Assembly: GCA_026989685.1 (NCBI GenBank)
Contig: JALSIV010000004.1
Span: 1 to 35,513 of the forward strand
Length of the DNA: 35,513 nucleotides
Source of the DNA: Pirellulaceae bacterium
GTDB taxonomy: Bacteria > Planctomycetota > Planctomycetia > Pirellulales > Pirellulaceae
Reading direction: 5' to 3'
This document shows positions 17,863-26,176 of the stretch, in pieces. The translations under genes were made by a program, and so were the position numbers. Numbering within the stretch: position 1 is the first letter of the stretch; each line of letters opens with the position of its first letter. The notes below the pieces were generated by a model, which was given only the letters and a program-made list of their open reading frames with translations, was not told the DNA's origin and did no database searches.

Positions 17863-18567
17863 ATGTATATACTGGCCCTCGAAACCTCCACTCGCTCGCC
17901 GAACATCGCCCTGGCGAGGGACAACCAAGTGATCAAAACTGGGCGACTGGAACCGCACCAGTCGACGGCGGGTGACTTGATCCCGGCCATTGAGTCCCTG
18001 CTGTCCGCCACCGATCTTGTGCCGGCCGATATCGAATTGGTAGCCGTTAGCGTCGGCCCCGGCTCATTCACCGGCCTGCGCGTCGGACTGACCATCGCCA
18101 AGACTTGGTGTCACATCACCGGAGCTGCTCTGGTGGCCGTCGATGTGTTCGAGATTCTGGCCGGGCAAGTGCCACCCACCCCGGTTCTTTCCCCGGTCAT
18201 TCCAGCACAGCGCGGCCAAGTCTTCGCGGCGCTATTCGAGTGGAATTCGGGGGATGAGAACTACCGAGCGATCGAAGCGGAGAGCTGGTGGTCTCCGGAA
18301 GAGTGGCTTTCGCGAGTTCCGCCGGAAACCGTGTTCACCGGTCCGGGAACGAGGCTGATGGAACAGGCCTATAGCGGCGAGTTGTCGCGGTCGGACCCTC
18401 GAACATGGGAGCCTCAAGCCGAGACGGTGGCTCGACTCGGCTGGAAAAAACACTCGGCGGGACAGCGTGACGACCCGAAAACCGTCGTTCCCCGGTATCT
18501 CCGGCCCAGTGCTGCCGAGGAAAAAAGAATGCGGGCGCGGCGGGAGATTGAATCCCGCAAAGATTAG
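17863..18567 (+). CDS. tsaB: tRNA threonylcarbamoyladenosine biosynthesis protein TsaB (YeaZ)
   Basis: MYILALETSTRSPNIALARDNQVI..., 'VAVSVGPGSFTGLRVGLTIAKTW', 'PVIPAQRGQVFAALFE'; alternative start ATG 17851. Confidence 0.9.
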   Translation: MYILALETSTRSPNIALARDNQVIKTGRLEPHQSTAGDLIPAIESLLSATDLVPADIELVAVSVGPGSFTGLRVGLTIAKTWCHITGAALVAVDVFEILAGQVPPTPVLSPVIPAQRGQVFAALFEWNSGDENYRAIEAESWWSPEEWLSRVPPETVFTGPGTRLMEQAYSGELSRSDPRTWEPQAETVARLGWKKHSAGQRDDPKTVVPRYLRPSAAEEKRMRARREIESRKD

Positions 18568-18589
18568 AGCCTCCAACCAAAGCCGCTCG

Positions 18590-19822
18590 TTACCGCACCG
18601 CGTCGGGAGTTTCGGCCAATTCGACGACCAGACGATCGGCGTCTTCGACCACGAGACCACCTTCAAAGCGGCTTACCAGGCGAGCCAGCTCCTGGTGCGA
18701 GCTCACGGGGATCATGCCCGTCGATTCGACCACGTCTCCGGGAAGCTGGCTGACGAAGTAGACTCGCAACTCACGGGGAAGTTCTGCGAGTGCCGAAGCG
18801 CACTGATTCTCTTCCGACCGGCAGCCGTCTGTAGAAGCCTCGGCGCCGTGACGAACGCCGCTCGCAACAGTGTCCCCGCGAGCATCGTCGCGGGGGTCGT
18901 CAAGGAGACGGTCGGTCGGCGCATCGGCCAGATCGGTACACAACACGATCGCCCCGCCGGGGTCGACAATGGGTGCCAGACGTTCGATGGCGTGAGTCAC
19001 CTCCTGCCAAGTGGTGTTCCGCTGTGGCGTCCCGACCGTGGCGATCACGGCGGGAACTCGGTGAGCGATCCGAGTCTTCCACACGGTCTCCGAAAGACGA
19101 CGACTGTGGCGGCGGACAGCCTCGCGGTCTCCAGCGATCACTTGCAACACCGAGCCCCGCGCTCCCGGCACCACTTCCACGGCGAATTGCACTCCCAGCA
19201 GCCAGGCAGCTTCCGCCGCCTCTTCGATCTCGACGGAACCGCAGCTTGAATGCTGCAACCGCTGTTGCGTGGCCTGATCGGAAAACGTGGGAAACAGCGC
19301 ATCGCCGGTCTCCGACGTGCTCGAGGAGGCCACGGGACGATGGCAGCCGAGCGGAATCACGACATCGGCGTCGCACAGGACCCGGGGAAAGTAGATGGGC
19401 CGAGCCGTAGCCGAGGCAGCCAGGTAGCTCATCGCCTCCCGCTCGCCTGGACGATGAATGAACTGGCGAGCTTTTTCGAGGAGGCTTCCCGATCGGCCGG
19501 ACAGTTCGGCTTCTCCCGCGGCCTGGCAGATCGTGACGTCTTCGAGCCGAACCTGTGCTTCTTCGAGGACGACCAACAGCCCGGCTACCAACTCAGGCGT
19601 TTGAGGCAACCCTGGCGCCACGGCAATGGCGACGCGATCCCCCGGAATCAAAGCTCGCTTCAACGGCGGAAACTCGAGAGGATCTTCCACGGCCGCGGCC
19701 ACAGCCGCCGCCGGATCGGTCAGTGGCTCGGCACAGCGCGGCGCTAAGCGCCGCCACTGGTGTTCTTCCCGCCATGGCGCCGGCCAGCGCCGGTCACGGC
19801 CGAACTCGAGGAACGCAGGCAT
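18590..19822 (-). CDS. LarA-like (nickel-dependent lactate racemase family) protein, divergent
   Basis: 'PLKRALIPGDRVAIAVAPGLPQTPELVAGLLVVLEEAQVRLEDVTI' resembles the LarA N-domain; 'ERLAPIVDPGGAIVLCTDLAD' resembles the C-domain; start placed at ATG 19822. Confidence 0.65.
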   Translation of the reverse strand: MPAFLEFGRDRRWPAPWREEHQWRRLAPRCAEPLTDPAAAVAAAVEDPLEFPPLKRALIPGDRVAIAVAPGLPQTPELVAGLLVVLEEAQVRLEDVTICQAAGEAELSGRSGSLLEKARQFIHRPGEREAMSYLAASATARPIYFPRVLCDADVVIPLGCHRPVASSSTSETGDALFPTFSDQATQQRLQHSSCGSVEIEEAAEAAWLLGVQFAVEVVPGARGSVLQVIAGDREAVRRHSRRLSETVWKTRIAHRVPAVIATVGTPQRNTTWQEVTHAIERLAPIVDPGGAIVLCTDLADAPTDRLLDDPRDDARGDTVASGVRHGAEASTDGCRSEENQCASALAELPRELRVYFVSQLPGDVVESTGMIPVSSHQELARLVSRFEGGLVVEDADRLVVELAETPDAVR

Positions 19823-19911
19823 CGGTAGAGTTTTCCGTTTGTAGTGGGGAGAACGACAATCGGCGCCGGGCCCAGAAAAACCGGATCGGGGCGACCGGCA
19901 TTCTCCCGGCC

Positions 19912-19939
19912 TTGACAACCGACCGATCTCCATTAGTGT
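19912..19939 (+). promoter_or_regulatory. Candidate sigma70-type promoter for rpsL-rpsG
   Basis: TTGACA (19912-19917), 16-bp spacer, TAGTGT (19934-19939); perfect -35 and weak -10, about 160 bp upstream of rpsL. Confidence 0.4.
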
Positions 19940-20096
19940 AGGCGATTCTGCTGTGAGAAAAACCCGAAGTCCTCTTGTGGGCTTCGCGGTCGATCGGATA
20001 CTGTGGCTAGAGTGGCCGGAGGGCGCCCCGCCTCGGAGGTGCGCGCGAGTCCGGCCATCCCCGGTTCCCGCTTGACGAGTAGACTTTGGAGTCCCC

Positions 20097-20465
20097 ATGC
20101 CGACGATCAATCAGTTAGTCCGCCGCAACCGCAAGCCCAAGCGGCGTTTCTCCAAGGCGCGCGTATTGGAAGGCTGCCCTCAGAAGCAAGGGGTGTGTCT
20201 GCAAGTGCGAACCATGCAGCCGAAGAAGCCGAATTCGGCCCTCCGCAAAATCGCTCGCGTGGCTCTGTCCAACGGGACCGAGGTGACCGTGTACATTCCC
20301 GGCGAGGGACACAACCTGCAGGAACACTCGATCGTGCTGGTTCGGGGCGGTCGAGTCCGTGATCTGCCGGGCGTGCGATACCAGGTCGTACGCGGCACTC
20401 GCGACGCACTCGGCGTGGAAAATCGCCGCCAGTCGCGGAGTCGATACGGAGCCAAGAAGCCCTAG
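20097..20465 (+). CDS. rpsL: 30S ribosomal protein S12
   Basis: [103 protein letters not shown]. Confidence 0.99.
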   Translation: MPTINQLVRRNRKPKRRFSKARVLEGCPQKQGVCLQVRTMQPKKPNSALRKIARVALSNGTEVTVYIPGEGHNLQEHSIVLVRGGRVRDLPGVRYQVVRGTRDALGVENRRQSRSRYGAKKP

Positions 20466-20624
20466 CGCGGGTTGCGCCCGCAAGGCTGGAGGCGGGAGAC
20501 CGGAGGCTGCAGGGGTAGGGGTGACAACCGAAAGCCAGTGTCCGATGCGCGAACGGCGCGTCGATGTGATGAAGTAAGACTCGATATCTTTCCTGAATTC
20601 CTGATTTGAGGACCTTTCGAACTC

Positions 20625-21095
20625 ATGGGTCGCATTACCGCCAGCAAGTCGCAGTTGAAGCCCGATCCCAAATATGGATCTCTGTTGGCCAGCAAGTTCA
20701 TCAACTCACTGATGTGGGACGGCAAGAAGACGGTCGCCCAGCGAGTCTTCTACGACGCCCTGGATGAGATCGCCAAACGGGTGCCCGACACGGATCCGTT
20801 GGAAGTGTTCAATCAGGCGGTCGAAAACGTCAAACCTCACATCGAAGTTCGTTCCAAGCGAGTCGGCGGTGCCGCCTACCAGGTTCCCATGCAAGTGAAC
20901 CGCAATCGGCAGCAGTCGTTGGCGTTTCGCTGGATCCTGATGGCCGTACGGGAAAAGAAGGGGCGGCCGACCTACTTGAAGCTGGCTGACGAGCTGGTGG
21001 CCGCCTACAACCGCGAAGGGGCCGCCATCACGCGACGGGAAAACGTCCACCGCATGGCCGACGCCAACAAGGCGTTCGCCCACTTTGCTTGGTAA
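20625..21095 (+). CDS. rpsG: 30S ribosomal protein S7
   Basis: [46 protein letters not shown]...[27 protein letters not shown]...[19 protein letters not shown]. Confidence 0.98.
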   Translation: MGRITASKSQLKPDPKYGSLLASKFINSLMWDGKKTVAQRVFYDALDEIAKRVPDTDPLEVFNQAVENVKPHIEVRSKRVGGAAYQVPMQVNRNRQQSLAFRWILMAVREKKGRPTYLKLADELVAAYNREGAAITRRENVHRMADANKAFAHFAW

Positions 21096-21114
21096 CTCGT
21101 TTGCGGCACAATAC

Positions 21115-21152
21115 ACGCCGTGCGGTCCTCCGGGCCGCACGGCGTTTTTTTT
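21115..21152 (+). terminator. Strong Rho-independent terminator between rpsG and fusA
   Basis: ACGCCGTGCGG (21115-21125), loop TCCTCCGGG, CCGCACGGCGT (21135-21145): perfect 11-bp stem followed by a T8 tract (21145-21152). Confidence 0.9.
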
Positions 21153-21186
21153 CAAACCAACCAGCCAACTCGCACTGCCCCCTCCT

Positions 21187-23274
21187 ATGGCACGCGCACT
21201 GCAGAATATCCGCAACATCGGCATCATTGCCCACATCGACGCCGGGAAGACGACGGTCACCGAGCGGATGCTGTTTCTCAGCGGTGCCAAGCATCGGGTC
21301 GGACGTGTGGATCAGGGAACGACCGAAACCGACTCGGATGCCGAAGAGCAGGAACGGGGCATCACCATCTACTCCGCGTGTGTTACCTTCCGCTGGAACC
21401 AGTGGCACATCAACCTGATCGACACGCCGGGGCACGTCGACTTTACGGCCGAAGTCGAGCGTTGTCTGCGAGTCCTCGACGGGGCCGTCGTCGTCTTCAG
21501 TGCTCGCGAAGGCGTGGAAGCTCAAAGTGAAACCGTCTGGAAACAGGCCGACAAGTACAACGTGCCGCGGATCGCCTTTGTCAACAAGATGGATCGCGAG
21601 GGAGCCGATTTCGAACGGGTCCTCGATCAAATGGTCGAGCGGCTGGGGGCTCAACCGGCGGTCATCGTGCTGCCGGTCGGCCAGGGACCGGCTCATGTCG
21701 GCAACCCGTTTCGCGGCGTGATCGATCTGATCCGCATGAAAATGCTCACCTTCGATGCCCAGTCGGAAGGGCGCGAATTCGAGGTCGCCGCAATCCCCGA
21801 GGAAATGCGGGACGAAGCGGAGATCTGGCGCGAGCGGCTGATCGAACAACTGTCAATGCAGAGCGATGAGCTGATGGAGCTGGTGCTGGGCGAACAGCCG
21901 ATCCCCGAATCCTTGATTCGCCAAGTGCTGCGGCGGGCGACGCTGGCCCGGCAACTCGAACCGGTCCTCTGCGGATCGGCGCTCCACGGCATCGCCGTAC
22001 AGGGTGTGCTCGATGCGGTGGGCGATTTTCTGCCGGCGCCCAACGATATCCCCGCGGTGGAAGGCGTCGACCCGAAGAACCACGACAAGAAACTGATCCG
22101 CCGCCCCGACCCGGCCGAGCCGTTTTGCGGACTGGTCTTCAAGATTCTCCCCGCCAAGACGGGCGACTGGTACTGGGTCCGCGTCTATTCGGGAACCCTC
22201 AAGGCCAATTCGCGCGTCTACAACCCCCAGCGGGACAAGAAGGAGAACATCGCCCAGCTTTGGCAGATCCACGCCACCCGCAAAGAGCGCAACGGTCAGG
22301 TCGATATGGTGGGAACGGGCGACATCGTCGGCGCCATCGGACCACGCCACTCCATCACCGGTGACACGCTCTGCGACCCGCGGCATCCCATCGAGTTGCC
22401 CAGCATCCAGTTCGCCGAAACCGTGCTGTCGATGGCCATCGAACCGGAAACGCTGACCGAACGCAAGAAACTCGCCGAAGTCCTGGAAATGCTCAAACGG
22501 CAAGACCCCACCTTCGATGCCGTAGAGAACGAGGAGACCGGTCAAACGCTGATCCGTGGCATGGGCGAGCTGCACTTGGAAGTCGTGAAACACCGGCTGT
22601 TGCGGGAATTCAAACTCAACGTCAAGGTGCACCCGCCGCGAGTCAGCTACCGGGAAACCATCCGCCAGAGCGTGGAAGTGACGGGAACATGTCATCGGCA
22701 GATCGGTGGACAATCGCTGTTCGCCGAGGTGACACTGCGGATGGAACCGTTCCCCCAGGGACAGCAGCCGGTCACGGTGATTCCCGCCTGTCCCCCCGAC
22801 TCGGTTCCGCCGGAATACCTGCAGGCGACGCTGGAGGAACTGCGATCGTGCGGCGAAGGGGGCGGTCCGATCGGCAGCTTCCCGCTCACGCGCATCAAGG
22901 TCACCGTCACCGGGTGCCGTTTCAACGAGCAATCCAACGAGGTCGCGTTTCGCATCGCCGCGTCGGACGCTTTCGAAAAGGGCTTGCAACAGGGGCAACC
23001 GGTGTTGCTCGAACCGATCATGAAACTGGAGATCGTCACGCCCGAAGATCATCTGGGGGACATCGTCAACGACCTGCAACAGCGGCGGGGAATCGTGACC
23101 CAGACTCACAGCCGCGGCCACGATGTGGTCGTGGAAGCTCGAGCCCCTTTGCGCGAACTGTTCGGTTATTCGGGAGCCATTCGCGGCCTCAGCCAAGGAC
23201 GGGCCGCCTGCTCGATGGAGCCGCTCCAATACGATGAGGCTCCGCCCGATGTGGCAAAACGATACCAAATATGA
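21187..23274 (+). CDS. fusA: Elongation factor G
   Basis: MARALQNIRNIGIIAHIDAGKTTVTERMLF, 'DTPGHVDFTAEVERCLRVLDGAVVV', 'NKMDR', C-terminal 'FGYSGAIRGLSQGRAACSMEPLQYDEAP'; start moved to ATG 21187. Confidence 0.95.
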   Translation: MARALQNIRNIGIIAHIDAGKTTVTERMLFLSGAKHRVGRVDQGTTETDSDAEEQERGITIYSACVTFRWNQWHINLIDTPGHVDFTAEVERCLRVLDGAVVVFSAREGVEAQSETVWKQADKYNVPRIAFVNKMDREGADFERVLDQMVERLGAQPAVIVLPVGQGPAHVGNPFRGVIDLIRMKMLTFDAQSEGREFEVAAIPEEMRDEAEIWRERLIEQLSMQSDELMELVLGEQPIPESLIRQVLRRATLARQLEPVLCGSALHGIAVQGVLDAVGDFLPAPNDIPAVEGVDPKNHDKKLIRRPDPAEPFCGLVFKILPAKTGDWYWVRVYSGTLKANSRVYNPQRDKKENIAQLWQIHATRKERNGQVDMVGTGDIVGAIGPRHSITGDTLCDPRHPIELPSIQFAETVLSMAIEPETLTERKKLAEVLEMLKRQDPTFDAVENEETGQTLIRGMGELHLEVVKHRLLREFKLNVKVHPPRVSYRETIRQSVEVTGTCHRQIGGQSLFAEVTLRMEPFPQGQQPVTVIPACPPDSVPPEYLQATLEELRSCGEGGGPIGSFPLTRIKVTVTGCRFNEQSNEVAFRIAASDAFEKGLQQGQPVLLEPIMKLEIVTPEDHLGDIVNDLQQRRGIVTQTHSRGHDVVVEARAPLRELFGYSGAIRGLSQGRAACSMEPLQYDEAPPDVAKRYQI

Positions 23275-23355
23275 TTCAATAGACTGCGGCCGTGGAACAG
23301 ATCGGGGCGCCGGTACTGGTGACGTGGCCCCCTTTTCCGCCAAGGGAGTCGCCCC

Positions 23356-25917
23356 ATGTTGGATGACTTCGCCGATCGTCGAACGACGGCACCGCACCGA
23401 GTCTGGCTGACCTGGTCGGCTCCGTTAGCCGTGATGGCCGGCCTCGCCTGGTTCCTCTCTTCCTGGCACCGAGACGTCCCCCGCTATAGCCCGCACGCCA
23501 AAGTCTCCTACCAGGTGGATCAGATCGACTGGAGGACGGTGCGCGAAGCATTCACCTCGCCCGCCGGTCCCACGATCAAGCCGCAGACCCGCCGCGATAT
23601 TCTCCGCTTGCTTGGGCGAACCATGCGACGCACCGACGAGTCGACCGTGGATTGGGACCGGCTGGTCCAGCAGGTCGAACGCACGGGGTATCTGCGACCG
23701 CTGGATGACAGCGAGCGGGAACAGTTGGCCGCGATGGCCGCTGAGTTGCTGTTTGTCGACATCGGCGTCCGGCGTCTGGAAATCGTCGCCCTGCAGCCGC
23801 AAGCCTCGCACGAATTCATCGCCTACGTACGAGTCTGGGCCGCCGATCGCTATCGATCGATGCAGTGGTGGCTGTACCGCGATGGCCAGCAGTGGAAATG
23901 GTACGACTGGCGCGACCTGGGAAGCCGCCGCCAACTCTCCGAAGAACTGGCGGTGGCCTGGGCGTACGCCGACGAAGCGGCTTGGCAGTCGGCGCTGCTG
24001 GGAGGCTCGTGGAATCAATCCGGCGGCCCTTCGCTGGTGCTGGTCCGCGATCACTGGGATCAGGGCCGGCGCTGGTCGGCAGTGGAAAAGTTGCGCCGCG
24101 CCGAAGGCCTGCCCGTCCACCCGTTCCTCGAAGATCCCTATCGGGTCGAGCTGGCTCGTCACTGGGTCGCCATGCGCCGCTTCGCGGACGCCCGCCGACT
24201 CCTGCAATCGATCGACAAACCGCGAGAAGTTCCCGACGCGGCTCTGCTCACGGCGGCCTGCGATGCGGGACAAGGGCGATGGAGCCAGGCTTCGGCGGCA
24301 TTGGATGATTACGAAGACCGCCTCGGCCCGACTCCTCCGTCGTGCAGGCTGCGTTTGGAAATCGCAGAGAAAACCGGTGATTCTGCGATGGCCTTGCACA
24401 GTTGCCGTCAATGGGTGGCCGTCGAGCCCGGCGGAATCACGCCGCTGCTGGAACTGTGTCGGCTTGCGCACGACGAACCGGGGGAGTTGGCGGCTGCCTT
24501 CCGCACCGGTGGGCGATCCCATCGGGTCTGGGAGCGCGCCGTGCAAGAAGCCTTGGATGAAGACCGCCGGGAATGCTGGGAAAATCTCTACCGGACAGGC
24601 CGGTCACTCGGTCTTCAAAGCGCCTGGCTGGCGGGACTCGAAGCTGCCCTGGCCGAGCAGCGGGGAGACTGGGACCAGGCGATCAACGCGACCAAACGAG
24701 CTCTCCACGCCGCCCGTCCGGCCGATCGAAGGCGGTGGAATCGAAGTCTGATCCGACGACTCATTGCCGGTGACCAGTGGGAACGCCTGCTTCACGATCC
24801 TCTTGCTCCCGCTTTCGCCCTCTGGACGCTGCTCTCGACCGTCTCACCGGAAACGGCCGCCCGGAATCCCGGACGAATCCTCGCGTTGTGCGAACAGCAC
24901 CGAAACCAACTCGGCGACTCCATGTGGGCCAACCTGCTCGTTGCCGACGCAGCGGCGATCGAAAAAAATTGGCAACGCGCCGTCATCGAATACCAGATGG
25001 CCTTCCTCGACCCGCAAGCTCGGCGGAACGGACGAGCCCGCCACCAGTGGCTCGAGACCTGCTACCAGCTCGAAGGTCCGCTGCTCGCCTACCATCGCTC
25101 TCTTTCGCGAACCGAAGCCTTTCCCGTGATCGGCGACCGCTTGGTTCAGCAGGGCGATTGGCAGGCGCTGGCCGCCCTGCTGGTTGCCAATCGAGACGAT
25201 CTCCCTCGCCTGCCGCCCGTTGTCCGGTGCTGGCATGACTTCTTTCAGGCCCATCTGCTGATTCGGCAGGGGGAATACGATCAGGCCGAGCAACTGCTGG
25301 TACGGGCCATCCGTCGCTCGGAGCGGGTGACCATGGGCTGGTGGGTGATCGAAGCCGCCGTCCCGCTACTGATCGAACAGTCTCTGCAGACGGAAACTTG
25401 GCGGGAACTTACTGTGGACAGCACAATCGGCGGCCGGTTCTGGCGAAATTGGATCGCGATCCTCAAAGAAAAAGCAGCCGACGAACCGCCCCCACCGATC
25501 AGCGTCGAGCAGTTCTTGAATGTCTTCGCCGAACTACACGGGTCCGAGTCGGCCGTTCTGTACTACCGAGCGGAACTGGCCGCCGAGTCCGGCGATTATG
25601 CTCGAGTTCGCCGACTGCTGGAACCGTGGCCCGAAAAGACCATGCTCCTCCTTTCCGAGGATCGCGAACGGCAGTGCCGACGTTGGCTGGTGCAAGCCCT
25701 GATGGCCCAAGAAGATTGGGAATCGCTCCGACAATTGGCGGAGCGGGCGGATGGTGTCGGCGACCGCGAGCCCCTGCTGTGGTGGTCGGTCGCCTGCGAG
25801 CCCGGCCGGCCGTTTTCCCAATGGTGGCCGACACTGACCCAGGCGCAGCAGCGCGAGCTGGCCCCTCCAATAGCCATGTTGGACACATTCCGCTGGTGGC
25901 TGCAAATGCCTCGTTGA
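23356..25917 (+). CDS. Large membrane-anchored/secreted hypothetical protein, probably helical-repeat (TPR-like)
   Basis: N-terminal hydrophobic segment 'APLAVMAGLAWFLSSW'; helix-rich, repeated A/W/L patterns; RBS AAGGGAG before ATG 23356. Confidence 0.7.
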   Translation: MLDDFADRRTTAPHRVWLTWSAPLAVMAGLAWFLSSWHRDVPRYSPHAKVSYQVDQIDWRTVREAFTSPAGPTIKPQTRRDILRLLGRTMRRTDESTVDWDRLVQQVERTGYLRPLDDSEREQLAAMAAELLFVDIGVRRLEIVALQPQASHEFIAYVRVWAADRYRSMQWWLYRDGQQWKWYDWRDLGSRRQLSEELAVAWAYADEAAWQSALLGGSWNQSGGPSLVLVRDHWDQGRRWSAVEKLRRAEGLPVHPFLEDPYRVELARHWVAMRRFADARRLLQSIDKPREVPDAALLTAACDAGQGRWSQASAALDDYEDRLGPTPPSCRLRLEIAEKTGDSAMALHSCRQWVAVEPGGITPLLELCRLAHDEPGELAAAFRTGGRSHRVWERAVQEALDEDRRECWENLYRTGRSLGLQSAWLAGLEAALAEQRGDWDQAINATKRALHAARPADRRRWNRSLIRRLIAGDQWERLLHDPLAPAFALWTLLSTVSPETAARNPGRILALCEQHRNQLGDSMWANLLVADAAAIEKNWQRAVIEYQMAFLDPQARRNGRARHQWLETCYQLEGPLLAYHRSLSRTEAFPVIGDRLVQQGDWQALAALLVANRDDLPRLPPVVRCWHDFFQAHLLIRQGEYDQAEQLLVRAIRRSERVTMGWWVIEAAVPLLIEQSLQTETWRELTVDSTIGGRFWRNWIAILKEKAADEPPPPISVEQFLNVFAELHGSESAVLYYRAELAAESGDYARVRRLLEPWPEKTMLLLSEDRERQCRRWLVQALMAQEDWESLRQLAERADGVGDREPLLWWSVACEPGRPFSQWWPTLTQAQQRELAPPIAMLDTFRWWLQMPR

Positions 25918-26031
25918 GGTGGTACCGTCGGGCCATCGACGGTGTTTTCTCCCGATTCCCATCTCGATTGCCCCCGCTCGCTCTTTTCCCCAATCGGACT
26001 TGTCTGATAAGATGAGGGACCGCGACACAGC

Positions 26032-26093
26032 GATCTGCAACTGAAAGAGATCTGCAAGTGATCGGTTTGGCCGGTATCACGACAGGGCCAAAC
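26032..26093 (+). promoter_or_regulatory. Direct-repeat plus inverted-repeat element upstream of the PFOR genes
   Basis: GATCTGCAACTGA (26032-26044) and GATCTGCAAGTGA (26049-26061), 17-bp period; then GTTTGGCC (26065-26072)/GGCCAAAC (26086-26093). Confidence 0.5.
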
Positions 26094-26176
26094 GGCGGGT
26101 TGGTTTTGCGCTGACAGGACGATCCACCCAGTCCGGTGCGGTCGCACGGATACGATATGGGAAGGGAACACACTCC

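Noticed and set aside
17694-18101. Minus-strand ORF overlapping the tsaB 5' region (…IYIGLGTCRLYDNREYASDGIVTPAGWL…)
   Set aside because: Overlaps tsaB antisense, no RBS or domain recognised; the segment before 17863 could be a gene remnant but evidence is insufficient.
22764-22802. cctgtccccc in fusA resembling the GDRQG-repeat core
   Set aside because: Part of conserved EF-G coding sequence (ACPPDSVPPEY), no flanking repeat structure.
21853-23397. 514-aa minus-strand ORF antisense to fusA
   Set aside because: Antisense to EF-G; no independent coding evidence.
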